From assembly GCA_002049545.1 (NCBI GenBank), contig LLYT01000005.1, positions 1-55,005 of the forward strand: 55,005 nucleotides of DNA, in the 5' to 3' direction. The notes below the pieces were generated by a model. It was not told the DNA's origin and did not search any database. It saw only the letters and a program-made list of their open reading frames with translations. The first letter of the stretch is position 1. The number at the start of each line of letters is the position of its first letter. The stretch comes from Deltaproteobacteria bacterium tcs-42 (GTDB lineage Bacteria; Desulfobacterota; Desulfuromonadia; Desulfuromonadales; Geopsychrobacteraceae). This document shows, piece after piece, positions 19,933 through 29,074 of the stretch. The position numbers were made by a program, and so were the translations under genes.

Positions 19933-19936
19933 CGCA

Positions 19937-19971
19937 TTCCGGGAAGACGTTGCACGGAGGTGTTCCCGGAA
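19937..19971. repeat. 9-bp inverted repeat between ttcA and the glucosaminidase gene
   Basis: TTCCGGGAA (19937-19945) is complementary to TTCCCGGAA (19963-19971), with a 17-base loop. It lies just after the ttcA stop and just before the next minus-strand start. No T-run follows. It may be a weak terminator or a leader structure. Confidence 0.45.
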
Positions 19972-19984
19972 AATTCACTTTAAG

Positions 19985-20767
19985 TTAACTTCTGACCTTA
20001 CCTTCCCCACCCTTTTTTGTCAAATTCTGATCGAGTAAATGGCGAGGATGAATGTTGCCGATAGCGCTGATCATGCTGTTGCGGATATCCGGGATCTCTT
20101 CGGCAAGTTTGTTAATCAGTTGTTTCATCTCCTGGCGTTTTTGATCTTCGGCCCCGACAACCGGACAGGAACAGTGGACAATCGGAAACTTGTTGAGGTC
20201 GCTGTATGCCTGAATTTCTGCTTCTTCGACATAGACCAATGGCCGGATAATGGTATGTTTGCCGTTGTCCGCTTCGAGTTTGGCACTCATTGCCGCCAGG
20301 GTGCCAGCATAAAACTGATTAAGCAGGAGAGTTTCGATGAAGTCATCCAGGTGGTGTCCCAGGGCAATTTTATTGCAATCGAGTGTTTCGGCCTGAGTGT
20401 AAAGGGAACCACGGCGTAAACGGGCACAGAAGGCACAATAGGAGGTGCCGGGGCGAAGTTTATCCTCAATGATCCGGTAGCTGTCAGTCGCTGCCATCAG
20501 GTATTTGAAATGATGCTGTTGCAGGTGTTGTTCGATTAATTCTTTGTGGTAGCCGGGAAAGCCCGAATCGATATTGATCGCAAACAGTTCAAAGTTGACC
20601 GGGGCCTTTTTACGTAATGCTTCCAGCATATGCAGCAGAGTGTAGGAGTCTTTCCCTCCAGATATTCCGACCGCAATTCGATCCCCTTCTTCAATTAACC
20701 CAAAATCACCGATTGCTTTTCCGGTTTGGCGTTTGATCCGGTTGAATAATTTTTCAGTTGTCGTCAC
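19985..20767 (-). CDS. ttcA: tRNA 2-thiocytidine(32) synthetase TtcA
   Basis: Fe-S dependent PP-loop enzyme that thiolates cytidine 32 of some tRNAs. Motifs are the PP-loop SGGKDSYTLLHML, the cluster cysteines CAFCARLRRG, and CSCPVVG near the end, with GHHLDDFIETLLLN between; all are family hallmarks. The preferred start is GTG (20765-20767), with GAGG 9 bases upstream, giving 261 residues. An ATG at 20801-20803 would add 12 residues but lacks a clear SD, and longer in-frame extensions would run through the divergent gene's leader. It is transcribed away from the lytic transglycosylase gene. Confidence 0.92.
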   Translation of the reverse strand: MTTTEKLFNRIKRQTGKAIGDFGLIEEGDRIAVGISGGKDSYTLLHMLEALRKKAPVNFELFAINIDSGFPGYHKELIEQHLQQHHFKYLMAATDSYRIIEDKLRPGTSYCAFCARLRRGSLYTQAETLDCNKIALGHHLDDFIETLLLNQFYAGTLAAMSAKLEADNGKHTIIRPLVYVEEAEIQAYSDLNKFPIVHCSCPVVGAEDQKRQEMKQLINKLAEEIPDIRNSMISAIGNIHPRHLLDQNLTKKGGEGKVRS

Positions 20768-20864
20768 GGTAGAATTCCTCAATAAAGTGATAAATCGGTT
20801 CATTTCTTGCTTAGATAAAAAAACAGGGTATTTTTTTCCTGTTCTGCTTTCCGACGAGGTTATG

Positions 20865-21605
20865 ATGAGCATCGATCCAATCAAACTATCTGCTCTATTT
20901 GACGTTCCAGCCGCGCAGAAAACGAAGCTGGACAATCAGAAACATCACCAGCGACTCTTTGAGCAAATTCTGGATAACACTGTTAATCGATTGAAAAGTC
21001 CTGAAAATACTCAAAAATATATGGTTGAGCAAATGCAACTGGCGCAATTCCAATTATTACAGGGACTATTCTCTGTCGAGGGCGAAGGAGATACTGACGA
21101 CTTTTTCTCCGGGTTCAACACGATTGAAAGTTTGCGACAATCAACCCTGCAGCCGAGTCAAGTTATTGACAAGTATTCTTCAGCTCAGCAGCCAGCACTA
21201 TCAAAACCTGTGCCACAGAAAGAAAATCAGATCACAGCGATGATTGATGAAGTCGCGGGTAAAGTCAGCGTGGCTCCCGAACTGATCCATTCAGTGGTCT
21301 CTGCCGAAAGTGCCTATAACCCTGCGGCCGTATCGCATGCTGGAGCGCAGGGGTTGATGCAGCTCATGCCGGAAACGGCTCAGGAGCTAGGGGTCCAGGA
21401 CAGTTTTGATCCAATGGAGAATTTACTTGGTGGCAGCAAATATCTCAAGCAATTGCTGGAAAAATATGATGGCAACCTGGATCACGCTTTAGCGGCATAT
21501 AACTGGGGACAGGGAAATGTCGATCGTAAAGGATTGGAACAGATGCCCCAGGAAACCCGTGACTATCTGGCAAGGGTGAAGACTAATTTGGCTGGGGCTG
21601 TTTAA
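20865..21605 (+). CDS. Lytic transglycosylase (SLT domain)
   Basis: Goose-lysozyme-like enzyme that cleaves peptidoglycan glycan strands, forming 1,6-anhydro ends. The product has 246 residues from ATG 20865; the adjacent ATG 20862 is the alternative, and GACGAGG lies just upstream. Residues about 1-125 are a helical, Gln-rich lead without a clear signal peptide, so the export route is uncertain. The catalytic domain (about 130-245) has the SLT signatures VVSAESAYNPAAVS (catalytic Glu), GAQGLMQLMPETA and ALAAYNWGQGNV. The length and the N-terminal helical part resemble SLT proteins of flagellar or spore systems, but no flagellar gene is nearby. A terminator follows the stop. Confidence 0.88.
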   Translation: MSIDPIKLSALFDVPAAQKTKLDNQKHHQRLFEQILDNTVNRLKSPENTQKYMVEQMQLAQFQLLQGLFSVEGEGDTDDFFSGFNTIESLRQSTLQPSQVIDKYSSAQQPALSKPVPQKENQITAMIDEVAGKVSVAPELIHSVVSAESAYNPAAVSHAGAQGLMQLMPETAQELGVQDSFDPMENLLGGSKYLKQLLEKYDGNLDHALAAYNWGQGNVDRKGLEQMPQETRDYLARVKTNLAGAV

Positions 21606-21656
21606 AAGGGAGAAAAGTTGCGATGATGAAAACCTTGAGGATTGACATAACTCTTC

Positions 21657-21693
21657 CATGCTACGGTTGCTAACCGCTTTAGCATGCTTTTTT
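21657..21693 (+). terminator. Intrinsic terminator after the lytic transglycosylase gene
   Basis: CATGCTA (21657-21663) pairs with TAGCATG (21680-21686), and GGTT pairs with AACC inside it. A run of six T follows at 21688-21693. Confidence 0.85.
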
Positions 21694-21710
21694 GTAACTG
21701 TTCAGCAATG

Positions 21711-21838
21711 CCTTGAGGCACCCATTCCAAGGGCCACTTTGCGCCGTCCATGGCCGTTCGACTGTCGCCGTCCGTGGCGACAGATGCCCTTTCCATGGGT
21801 ACCACAAGCCCCTATCAGTAGTGGTGGTGAATAGTTAC
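21711..21838 (+). repeat. Interspersed palindromic repeat, family P (copy A, intact)
   Basis: An imperfect palindrome with outer arms CCCATTCCAAGGGC (21721-21734) and GCCCTTTCCATGGG (21786-21799). The central hairpin has arms CTGTCGCC (21762-21769) and GGCGACAG (21776-21783) around GTCCGT. Close copies lie at 33676-33820 (intact) and at the right edge, 54780-54856, where the family member is cut by a group II intron. It is noncoding; conserved chance frames through it translate to similar peptides in each copy. It fills the gap between two convergent genes. Confidence 0.85.
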
Positions 21839-21880
21839 GCTTTTTTTTGATATCCATTGCGTTGTGATTCATCCTGGTAT

Positions 21881-22291
21881 CTATTTTTTCATTTCTTCGG
21901 CAAAATTGTTGAGCTGTTCAATTGAGCAAACCCAGGGAAGTTTATTGTCAAAAAATACATTAGTTGAAGGTTCGATGTTGTGTGGAAGGTTCAAAGAACC
22001 ATAGTGAACCATGTAAAATCCTGGGTACTTATTATTTTTATTGAAGATTGGAGAACCGCAGGTCCCACAAAAGTTTTTCTCGCCTTTTTCGCCCAAGGCA
22101 TAAGTCTGGATGCTGTCAGCCCCGCTGACAATAGAAAATCCTGATTCCAGAACTGCGGCATAGGTTGAAAATGCGCTGCCATTGCCTTTGCGGCAAATCG
22201 TACAGTGACAATTAACTATTAATCGCGATCTTTTAGATATCTCATATTGGATTGCACCGCACATACAAGAACCAGTCAGATTCGTAGCCAT
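21881..22291 (-). CDS. GFA-family (DUF636) zinc protein
   Basis: Small zinc protein of the GFA family, named for glutathione-dependent formaldehyde-activating enzyme; most members have no proven reaction. The 136 residues keep the zinc ligands: C9 and C11 (SCMCGAIQY), C28/C30/C33 (CHCTICRKGNG) and the CGTC pair (NFCGTCGSPIF). The ATG at 22291 follows GAAAGG. No glutathione or formaldehyde gene adjoins it, so a formaldehyde role is not supported by context. The EamA transporter gene lies 29 bases upstream in the same direction and may share its transcript. Confidence 0.85.
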   Translation of the reverse strand: MATNLTGSCMCGAIQYEISKRSRLIVNCHCTICRKGNGSAFSTYAAVLESGFSIVSGADSIQTYALGEKGEKNFCGTCGSPIFNKNNKYPGFYMVHYGSLNLPHNIEPSTNVFFDNKLPWVCSIEQLNNFAEEMKK

Positions 22292-22320
22292 GGTTTTAAC
22301 CTTTCATTTTTGCAGATTCT

Positions 22321-23223
22321 TTAACTGTCTGCTTTCTGCTTGCCGAAAAAGCCCGACAGCTCTGAAAAGAACATCCCTGTGAGCATCATAGCACAGCCGA
22401 GCATACCACGAAGTGAAAGCACTTCGCCCAACAGTATCCAACCGCCAATTGCGGCAAAGAGCCCTTCGAGACTCAGAATAATTGCCGAATGGGCGGGATG
22501 GGCATCCCGTTGCGCAATGACCTGTAAGGTATAAGCGATGCCGACTGAGCCAATTCCACCGTAAAAAATTGGTAAGGCAGCTTGCCAGATCGAAGCAAAA
22601 CTCATCGTTTCAATCGCCAGGGCGGTCAGAAAGCTGAGCAAAGAACAGACGGCAAACTGAGCCGCTGCCAGTTTCAATGAATCAGTTCGTGGTGCCAACC
22701 AGCCGATCAACAGGACGTGTCCGGCCCAGAAAAAAGCACCCAGCAGCACCAGGAAATCACCCAGTGAGATTGTAAACTCTTCATTGATGCTGAGAAAATA
22801 GAGACCGATCGCAGCAAGTATGGCTCCCAGCCAGGTTGCGCTGCGAGGTCGTTGTCGCCAGAATAGTCCGAGCAGGGGGACAATGACCACGTAGAGTCCG
22901 GTGATAAAGCCAGCTTTTCCAGCAGTCGTGTAAACCAGTCCCGCTTGTTGCAGCGAAGCTCCGACAAACAGGGCACCACCAGCCAGGAGGCCACCAAACC
23001 AGACCGATTTGCTGTTATCCGATTTACGCTCGATATCTGTTTGTCGTTTTTGCAGCAGCAGAATCAACGGCAGAAGCGAAACGCTGCCGAGGGCAAAACG
23101 GACAGCATTAAAGGTGAATGGACCGACATAATCCATCCCGACCCGCTGGGCAACAAAGGAAAATCCCCAGATAGATGCCGTTAATAACAACAGGATATCG
23201 GCTTTAAGCGTTCCGTCTTTCAT
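22321..23223 (-). CDS. EamA/DMT-family membrane transporter
   Basis: Inner-membrane exporter of the drug/metabolite superfamily. The 300 residues form ten hydrophobic helices in two EamA repeats: about 5-145, starting DILLLLTASIWGFSFVAQR, and about 155-290, with VLLGAFFWAGHVLLIGW and the closing EGLFAAIGGWILLGE. The substrate cannot be told from sequence; relatives export amino acids, metabolites or drugs. It sits between metF and the GFA gene on the same strand. Confidence 0.9.
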   Translation of the reverse strand: MKDGTLKADILLLLTASIWGFSFVAQRVGMDYVGPFTFNAVRFALGSVSLLPLILLLQKRQTDIERKSDNSKSVWFGGLLAGGALFVGASLQQAGLVYTTAGKAGFITGLYVVIVPLLGLFWRQRPRSATWLGAILAAIGLYFLSINEEFTISLGDFLVLLGAFFWAGHVLLIGWLAPRTDSLKLAAAQFAVCSLLSFLTALAIETMSFASIWQAALPIFYGGIGSVGIAYTLQVIAQRDAHPAHSAIILSLEGLFAAIGGWILLGEVLSLRGMLGCAMMLTGMFFSELSGFFGKQKADS

Positions 23224-23286
23224 TTTATTTCAGTATTATCGGGTATGGTTTTATATCGTAGCAGTTTTACTATCCACCCAGCATTT

Positions 23287-23337
23287 AAGCTTGATGCTTT
23301 CGCAAAAAACTCATGGGATGGCGACGCCATCAAGCTT
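23287..23337. repeat. Inverted repeat between metF and the EamA gene
   Basis: AAGCTTGATG (23287-23296) and CATCAAGCTT (23328-23337) are exact complements. The interval contains a second palindrome, GATGGCGACGCCATC (23317-23331), which overlaps the right arm, so two folds compete. It lies just after the metF stop on the minus strand and may end that transcript. It could also be a mobile palindrome; no second copy was found in the window. Confidence 0.6.
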
Positions 23338-23346
23338 GAAAGCAGA

Positions 23347-24300
23347 TTAAAAAACGGCCTTAACGATTTTTCGCGTATTGTCGGAAACGCCGAAGGTATA
23401 GATATGCAGGCTGGGGACATTATGTGCAACCAGTTCTTTTGACTGGTGGATAGCCCACTCTGTTCCGACCACTTTTGCATCGTCATTATCTTTGCACTTG
23501 GCCAGCTCTGTCGCCAGTTCCTGTGGCAGGTTGATACTGAAGATTTTGGGGAGGACCGTCAGTTGGTTTTTGAGATTGATCGGTTTGATGCCGGGGATAA
23601 TTGGCACATTAATCCCTGCAGCACGACATTTATCGACAAAATCGTAATAAACCTGATTGTCAAAAAACATCTGTGTAACAATATAGTCTGCCCCGGTATC
23701 GACTTTCTGTTTCAGGTAATTCAGATCCGTTTCAAAGTTTGGGGCCTCAAAATGTTTTTCCGGATACCCGGCAACACCGATGCAAAAATCCATGGGGGCA
23801 CTATTTTTCAGATCCGCTTCCAGGTATTTACCATTACGCAAGTTGACGACCTGCTCAACAAGCTCGTTGGCATGGGCATGTCCATCGGAGTTGGGGCGAA
23901 AAACATGATCCGTTTTCGTTCCATCGCCACGTAATGCCAGAACATTGCTGATCCCCATAAAATTGAGATCGATCAGGACATGTTCGGTCTCACTTTTGGA
24001 AAAGCCACCACACAGGATATGTGGTACGACCGGGATATTGTATTTATGCTGTATGGCTGCCGCAATAGCCACAGTCCCCGGACGTTTTCGGACAGTCCTT
24101 TTTTCAATCGTACCATCTGGTGACTCGACGAAAACCACCTCATCCCGATGGGTGGTGATGTTGATGTATTGAGGATCAAAATCGACAAGACTTTCGATAG
24201 TACGATAAATCTTACCAGCGTCATTCCCTTTGAGTGGGGGAAGCAATTCAAATGAAAAAACCGTCTTGTCGCTCTTATTGATGATGTCGATCACGTTCAT
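23347..24300 (-). CDS. metF: Methylenetetrahydrofolate reductase
   Basis: Flavoprotein that reduces 5,10-methylene-THF to 5-methyl-THF, for methionine synthesis or, in acetogenic and some sulfur-reducing anaerobes, the methyl branch of one-carbon metabolism. The 317 residues match MetF. Motifs are VFSFELLPPLKGND at the start with the catalytic Glu, YINITTHRDE, VVPHILCGGFSKSE, LALRGDGTK (folate/FAD region), and the TIM-barrel stretch GADYIVTQMFFDNQVYYDF. An SD-like stretch is weak. The adjacent long leader (24301-24757) shows no recognised riboswitch. Confidence 0.93.
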   Translation of the reverse strand: MNVIDIINKSDKTVFSFELLPPLKGNDAGKIYRTIESLVDFDPQYINITTHRDEVVFVESPDGTIEKRTVRKRPGTVAIAAAIQHKYNIPVVPHILCGGFSKSETEHVLIDLNFMGISNVLALRGDGTKTDHVFRPNSDGHAHANELVEQVVNLRNGKYLEADLKNSAPMDFCIGVAGYPEKHFEAPNFETDLNYLKQKVDTGADYIVTQMFFDNQVYYDFVDKCRAAGINVPIIPGIKPINLKNQLTVLPKIFSINLPQELATELAKCKDNDDAKVVGTEWAIHQSKELVAHNVPSLHIYTFGVSDNTRKIVKAVF

Positions 24301-24757
24301 ATTGAAATCCTAAAGTAGTGAGAATTTATGCTGACCTGCTGATCTGCGGAATAGATCAACAAACAGTAGCGCCATTTTTAACCCATTATTGGTCAATCGA
24401 CAATCATCTTTTTCAATCAACTCTGTTTTGGAAACAATCATTGAGTGACCCGGGGTTTATTCGGGCGCTTTGAACCGGGTAAAGAGTTGTTTGTCTGCCA
24501 ATGAGATCGATTCTATGCGTCGTAAGTGACGAGTTGCCGCTTCGGGAGGATCTATTCACATTTAATCAAAGTTGGATCAAATTCCACGTTGCTTGCCGCG
24601 AAGTCGTTCATTTGGCCCGACAGTTTGATCGTCTGCATGACGGCAAGAAGGTTCACATGCAATCGTTGGGGGATTGCCGATGGAGGCGATTGAACAGCAG
24701 TTTCAAAGGATGATCACGTAAATCACCCGATTTTCACCACACCACCAATGATCGAAA
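24301..24757. other. 457-base intergenic region without a supported gene
   Basis: It lies upstream of metF, which is read leftward, and downstream of the nucleoside-recognition gene. A plus-strand frame of 70 codons (24501-24713) is open but has no ribosome site and no recognised product. ACCCGG at 24451 pairs with CCGGGT near 24479, giving a bulged hairpin on the metF leader side. No SAM, cobalamin or THF riboswitch consensus was seen. Confidence 0.5.
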
Positions 24758-25780
24758 TCAACAACAATGTACCTCAGTGGCAGGAGGATCGCTTTTCAGG
24801 CGACGCACCAGATAGCGATCAAAAACTGATTGGGGTAGTACCTTGATCAAACGTGCCAGCAAAAACACCGCCAGCAAGGAAAAGAGCAAGCGTCCCCAGA
24901 AGATTCCTGAAACATGGGCGCCGAGTACCATCAACAATACGGTGTCTTCAAAGATACTGTGACAAAGCCCCATCAGCGCAACCGAAGAAAAGACATCCTG
25001 CTTGCTCAACCGCCCCGATTGCGCCTCCTGAATGATCAAACCGCCACCATAACTTAAGCCGAGGGTCATCCCGATGATGGTGATGGGTGCTGCTTCGCGT
25101 CCCATGCCAAGGAGTGCCAGAATCGGCTCAAGCAGGCGGGTCATCAAATCACTGATTCCGAGTTTTTTCAGGACCCGCAGGAAGATCATCAAACCGAGGA
25201 TAATAAAAAAAATCATCACCATGGTTCGTACTTCTGCTATCACCCAGGCGCTCCAGGTCGGCTCAATCGCATCAGGTTTCCAGAGGGCGTGATTTGTCTG
25301 CTGCAATGTACCACTGAACTGGTATCCGAGATGCAGAATCCAGCCGAGCAACAGCGCACCGCCAATTCTGATGACAGCCATCGCTCTGAATCGAGTCCCC
25401 GCCTTTTGAGCAATCCGCAGTTCAACCGGGAGCCCATGTGCGACCAGAATCATCGCACCAAGCACCGTCACTTGTGCAACGGTCAAATCCAGGCCGGGTG
25501 CCACCGAAGCAAACACCACCATACCGCCATAGATACTGGTCACCATCGCCGTGGCCCAAACCAACCCAAGTTGTCCCGGCAGTCCTACCAGCTCCATCAC
25601 CGGTTCAAGCAACACACCGATCTGATCAACCACCCCCCACTGCTGCAAAAATCGCGTCGCAATACTGATCGGAATAATGATCTTGAACAATTCTCCACTG
25701 GCACGCAAGGCATCAAGAAAGAGTTCACGGATGGTTTTTTTGCAGCGAGATAAATAACTGCTGGACGGTTTTTCGGCCAT
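24758..25780 (-). CDS. Nucleoside-recognition (Gate) domain membrane protein
   Basis: Integral membrane protein of the nucleoside-recognition/SpoIIM-like Gate family; substrate and role are not established. The 340 residues show two similar halves of hydrophobic helices. The first is about 20-165 (LFKIIIPISIATRFLQQWG, then SIYGGMVVFASV). The second is about 185-330 (MIFFIILGLMIFLRVLKKLG, then SYGGGLIIQEAQSG and CHSIFEDTVLLMVLGAH). The repeated Tyr-Gly-Gly turns are typical of Gate domains. It is read in the same direction as the RND operon, 126 bases after it, and could be the last gene of that transcript. Confidence 0.8.
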   Translation of the reverse strand: MAEKPSSSYLSRCKKTIRELFLDALRASGELFKIIIPISIATRFLQQWGVVDQIGVLLEPVMELVGLPGQLGLVWATAMVTSIYGGMVVFASVAPGLDLTVAQVTVLGAMILVAHGLPVELRIAQKAGTRFRAMAVIRIGGALLLGWILHLGYQFSGTLQQTNHALWKPDAIEPTWSAWVIAEVRTMVMIFFIILGLMIFLRVLKKLGISDLMTRLLEPILALLGMGREAAPITIIGMTLGLSYGGGLIIQEAQSGRLSKQDVFSSVALMGLCHSIFEDTVLLMVLGAHVSGIFWGRLLFSLLAVFLLARLIKVLPQSVFDRYLVRRLKSDPPATEVHCC

Positions 25781-25906
25781 TCTTCAACCCTTGATGGTTT
25801 CACCGTCATTTGACTGATGAGTAGCAACAGTGAGAAACTCCCCAACTATTTAATTTGATTGCGCCATCCTCAATATCTTCAGCACAGAACGGCCATTTTT
25901 TGATCC

Positions 25907-28900
25907 TCAATCGGTGATCTCAGTATACTGCCTGGCATGCTCTTCCTTGAAACCCAATATTCGCCGGATATCTTCCAGAATCATATAGAGCGCCGGAACC
26001 AGCAGCAGAATAATTCCGGTGCCGAAAAGGATCCCGAAGCCCAGCGAAATAGCCATCGGTACCAGAAATTGTGCTTGAACGCTGGTTTCAAGGATCATCG
26101 GGAACAGACCGAAAAAGGTGGTCAGCGAAGTCAGAATGATGGGCCGAAAGCGCCGGGTTCCGGCAGAGAGTATTGCTTCATACAGAGTCATTCCTTCACG
26201 ACGGTTACGATTGGCTTTGTCAATCAACAACAGTGAATCATTGATAACCACCCCGGACAAAGCGACCAGACCGAAGATACTTAACAGGCTCAGGTTAAAG
26301 CCCATAATAATGTGACCAAGAACCGCACCGATCATTCCGAACGGAATCGCTGCCATGATCAACAGCGGTTGAGAGTAGCTACGGAATGGAATCGCCAACA
26401 GGGTGAAGATGGCGACCAGAGCCAGTTTAAAACCACCCAGCATACTTCCCAGCGACTCCCTGCGCTCTTTTTCTTCCCCTTCCATATCCCAGCTCAGCCC
26501 GGGATAGTCTACAGTCAATTGGGGGAGGAGATTCTGTTTCAGGTCAGATATGATTTCCTGGGCGTTGGCCTGCTGGTTGTTGACAGTTGCCGAAACATTG
26601 ATCACCCGTTTCCGGTCGGTTCGGTTAATCTCCGAAAAACCTTGCCCCTCGATAATTTCTGCCGCCTGTAATAATGGAATCTCCTGTCCACCGGGGGTGC
26701 GAATCCGCATCGTCTCAAAATTCCATAGCTCGCGCCGATTGGCATCAGGGTAGCGAACCATGACCTTGATTTCGTTGCGACCACGTTGCAGCCTCAGCGC
26801 TTCTGCCCCGTGAAAGGCTGCCCGCACCTGACGACCCAGATCGGTTTCGGTGATTCCCAGGGTTCGGGCCGCTGGTTTGAGCTTGAGTTTAATTTCCCGT
26901 TTGCCTCGCGCATAGGTATCCTCAATATCTTTGATCCCCTGGTACTCGGCCAGAACCTCGCGAATACGTTGCGAGGATTGTTCCAGCACCGCAAAATCCT
27001 GATGGGCGAGCAAGACGTCGATATTGGCTCCCATACGAACCAGATTGGAGCGGAAGGTCATGGAATCAACCCCTGGAATTTCTCCCACTTTTTTACGCCA
27101 GGCGGCCGATATTTCGGTTGCCGGGATATTGCGAATTTCACTCTTGGTCAGAAACATCGCAATATTGCTCATATGGGTTGCAATGACGCTGGATCCACCG
27201 CCCGGACCACCCCCGGAAACATTACCTCCGACCACGGTATATACATTGCGTAGAATACTGTCTCCATCCGGACGTTTTTCATCATATGCGGCGACCGTCT
27301 CCATCCCTTTTTGCAAAATCAGGTCACTGACCCGGCTGGTCTCTTCAATAGGCACCCCGCGGTTCATCTGGAGGGCAACGGTGATCCGATCGCCATCAAC
27401 TTCGGGCATAAAGGTGAATTTAATCAAACCGTTTTTAACCACCCCAATGGTCATGAGCAAAGCAACCAGCCCCACTGCCAGGGAGAGGTAACGGTAATTG
27501 ATGTTCAGCTTCAATAACCACAGATAGGGGCCGTTGACAAAACGCTGTAAGCCGTCACCGAACCCGCGTCGCACCCGGTCAATATAACCAAGGACCCCGC
27601 CGTTGACCGGTCGGACTTTGCCCGCACTCAAGTGAGCCGGCAGAACCAGCAGTGATTCGATCAATGACATCAGCAACAGGGTGATGACGATAATCGGGAG
27701 AACCCGGATAAACTTGCCCATCATCCCACTGACGAAAATCAACGGCAGAAAAGCGGCAACGGTGGTCAAAATTGAGAATGTAACCGGGACTGCTACTTCG
27801 AGAACCCCGTCAATGGCGGCTTTACCATAAGGTTTACCGCGCTGGCGGTGTTCGTAGATATTTTCACCAACAACAATGGCATCGTCGACCACAATGCCCA
27901 GTGCGAGGATGAAAGCAAACAACGAGATCATATTGATCGAGACGCCAAGCCACGGCATCAGGAACAGGGTACCGAAAAACGAAATGGGAATACCGAGCAT
28001 CACCCAGCCGGCCAAACGTATTTCGAGAAACAAGCCGAGGATGATAACGACCAGCCCCAAACCGATCAGGGCATTTTTTTGCAGCAAATTCATCCGGCTG
28101 GTAAAAATTTCACTGGTGTCGTTCCAGATTGCCAGTTCCAGGCTGGCGGGAAGTTTGCTGCGATTTAGTTCAACATAGTTGATAATACTGGCAGAAATTT
28201 CGGTCGGTTTCTGTTCGCCAATACGAAAAACTTGAACCATGGCTGCGGGTTTGCCATCAAAACGACCATAGGTTTCAGTATCGGCAAATCCGTCAATGAC
28301 AGTGGCAATCTCTCCCAGCTTAACCTGGCTTCCATCCGGATTGGCCAGAATGGTGATATCGGCATATTCAGGCCCCCAGTAACGGCGCTCTTTGGTTCTT
28401 AACAAAATTTCGCCACCAGAGGTTTTAATTGTTCCGCCAGGCAGGTCAAGCGAAGCGAAACGGATTGCTGCCGCGACCTGATCAAGGGTCAGATTGTAAC
28501 GTTGCAGGGTCTGTTCGGTAATTTCGATAGTGATCTCGAAAGGACGGACTCCACTCAGGTCAACCTGGGTAATATTCTGCAATTCCAGCAACTCATCCCG
28601 AACCCGTTCAGCCTGTTCGCGCAGAGTTTTTTCACTGGCTTCGCCATAAACAACAACAGAGATCACTTCACGACGGTTGGATAGTTTACTGATAACCGGT
28701 CTTTCAGAATCTTCAGGGAAGGTGGTGATACGGTCAACTTCACTTTTGATATCCTGCAGGATATCATCGACATCTTCATCGGAAAAAATTTCAGCGATAA
28801 CTGTCCCGAAGCCTTCGTTGGCGGTCGACTTGAGTTGTTTAATCCCATCAACAGCCGTCAGGCTTTCCTCGACCTTGATAACAATCCCTTCCTCAACCTC

Positions 28901-29074
28901 TGCGGGGCCGGCACCCGGGTAGGCGACTGAGACTGAAACACGATCGAGAGAAACTTCCGGAAAAATTTCCTGTTTGATACTGGGGGCCATAATCACGCCG
29001 CCGATGACCAGAATCAACATCAGCAGGTTGGCTGCCACGTGGTTCATGGCCATCCATTTGACTGCTCCGTTCAT
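25907..29074 (-). CDS. RND-family efflux permease (HAE1/AcrB-type)
   Basis: Proton-driven inner-membrane pump of a tripartite efflux system. The 1055 residues match AcrB-type RND proteins with 12 transmembrane helices. The first helix starts near residue 12 and two large periplasmic loops are present. The proton-relay aspartates are in ALGIVVDDAIVVGENIYEH on TM4. The second-half counterpart is LVALSGVVINDSLLLIDKANR. The charge and helix layout fit the HAE1 (hydrophobe/amphiphile) branch rather than the metal-ion HME branch, but substrates cannot be predicted. The start overlaps the adaptor stop by 4 bases. Confidence 0.95.
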   Translation of the reverse strand: MNGAVKWMAMNHVAANLLMLILVIGGVIMAPSIKQEIFPEVSLDRVSVSVAYPGAGPAEVEEGIVIKVEESLTAVDGIKQLKSTANEGFGTVIAEIFSDEDVDDILQDIKSEVDRITTFPEDSERPVISKLSNRREVISVVVYGEASEKTLREQAERVRDELLELQNITQVDLSGVRPFEITIEITEQTLQRYNLTLDQVAAAIRFASLDLPGGTIKTSGGEILLRTKERRYWGPEYADITILANPDGSQVKLGEIATVIDGFADTETYGRFDGKPAAMVQVFRIGEQKPTEISASIINYVELNRSKLPASLELAIWNDTSEIFTSRMNLLQKNALIGLGLVVIILGLFLEIRLAGWVMLGIPISFFGTLFLMPWLGVSINMISLFAFILALGIVVDDAIVVGENIYEHRQRGKPYGKAAIDGVLEVAVPVTFSILTTVAAFLPLIFVSGMMGKFIRVLPIIVITLLLMSLIESLLVLPAHLSAGKVRPVNGGVLGYIDRVRRGFGDGLQRFVNGPYLWLLKLNINYRYLSLAVGLVALLMTIGVVKNGLIKFTFMPEVDGDRITVALQMNRGVPIEETSRVSDLILQKGMETVAAYDEKRPDGDSILRNVYTVVGGNVSGGGPGGGSSVIATHMSNIAMFLTKSEIRNIPATEISAAWRKKVGEIPGVDSMTFRSNLVRMGANIDVLLAHQDFAVLEQSSQRIREVLAEYQGIKDIEDTYARGKREIKLKLKPAARTLGITETDLGRQVRAAFHGAEALRLQRGRNEIKVMVRYPDANRRELWNFETMRIRTPGGQEIPLLQAAEIIEGQGFSEINRTDRKRVINVSATVNNQQANAQEIISDLKQNLLPQLTVDYPGLSWDMEGEEKERRESLGSMLGGFKLALVAIFTLLAIPFRSYSQPLLIMAAIPFGMIGAVLGHIIMGFNLSLLSIFGLVALSGVVINDSLLLIDKANRNRREGMTLYEAILSAGTRRFRPIILTSLTTFFGLFPMILETSVQAQFLVPMAISLGFGILFGTGIILLLVPALYMILEDIRRILGFKEEHARQYTEITD

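Noticed and set aside
21602-21805. 67-codon minus-strand frame in the repeat at 21.7 kb
   Set aside because: It translates the palindromic repeat; a similar peptide arises from the copy at 33.7 kb, which shows repeat identity rather than protein conservation.
24501-24713. 70-codon plus-strand frame upstream of metF
   Set aside because: No ribosome site, no recognised domain, and surrounded by noncoding DNA.
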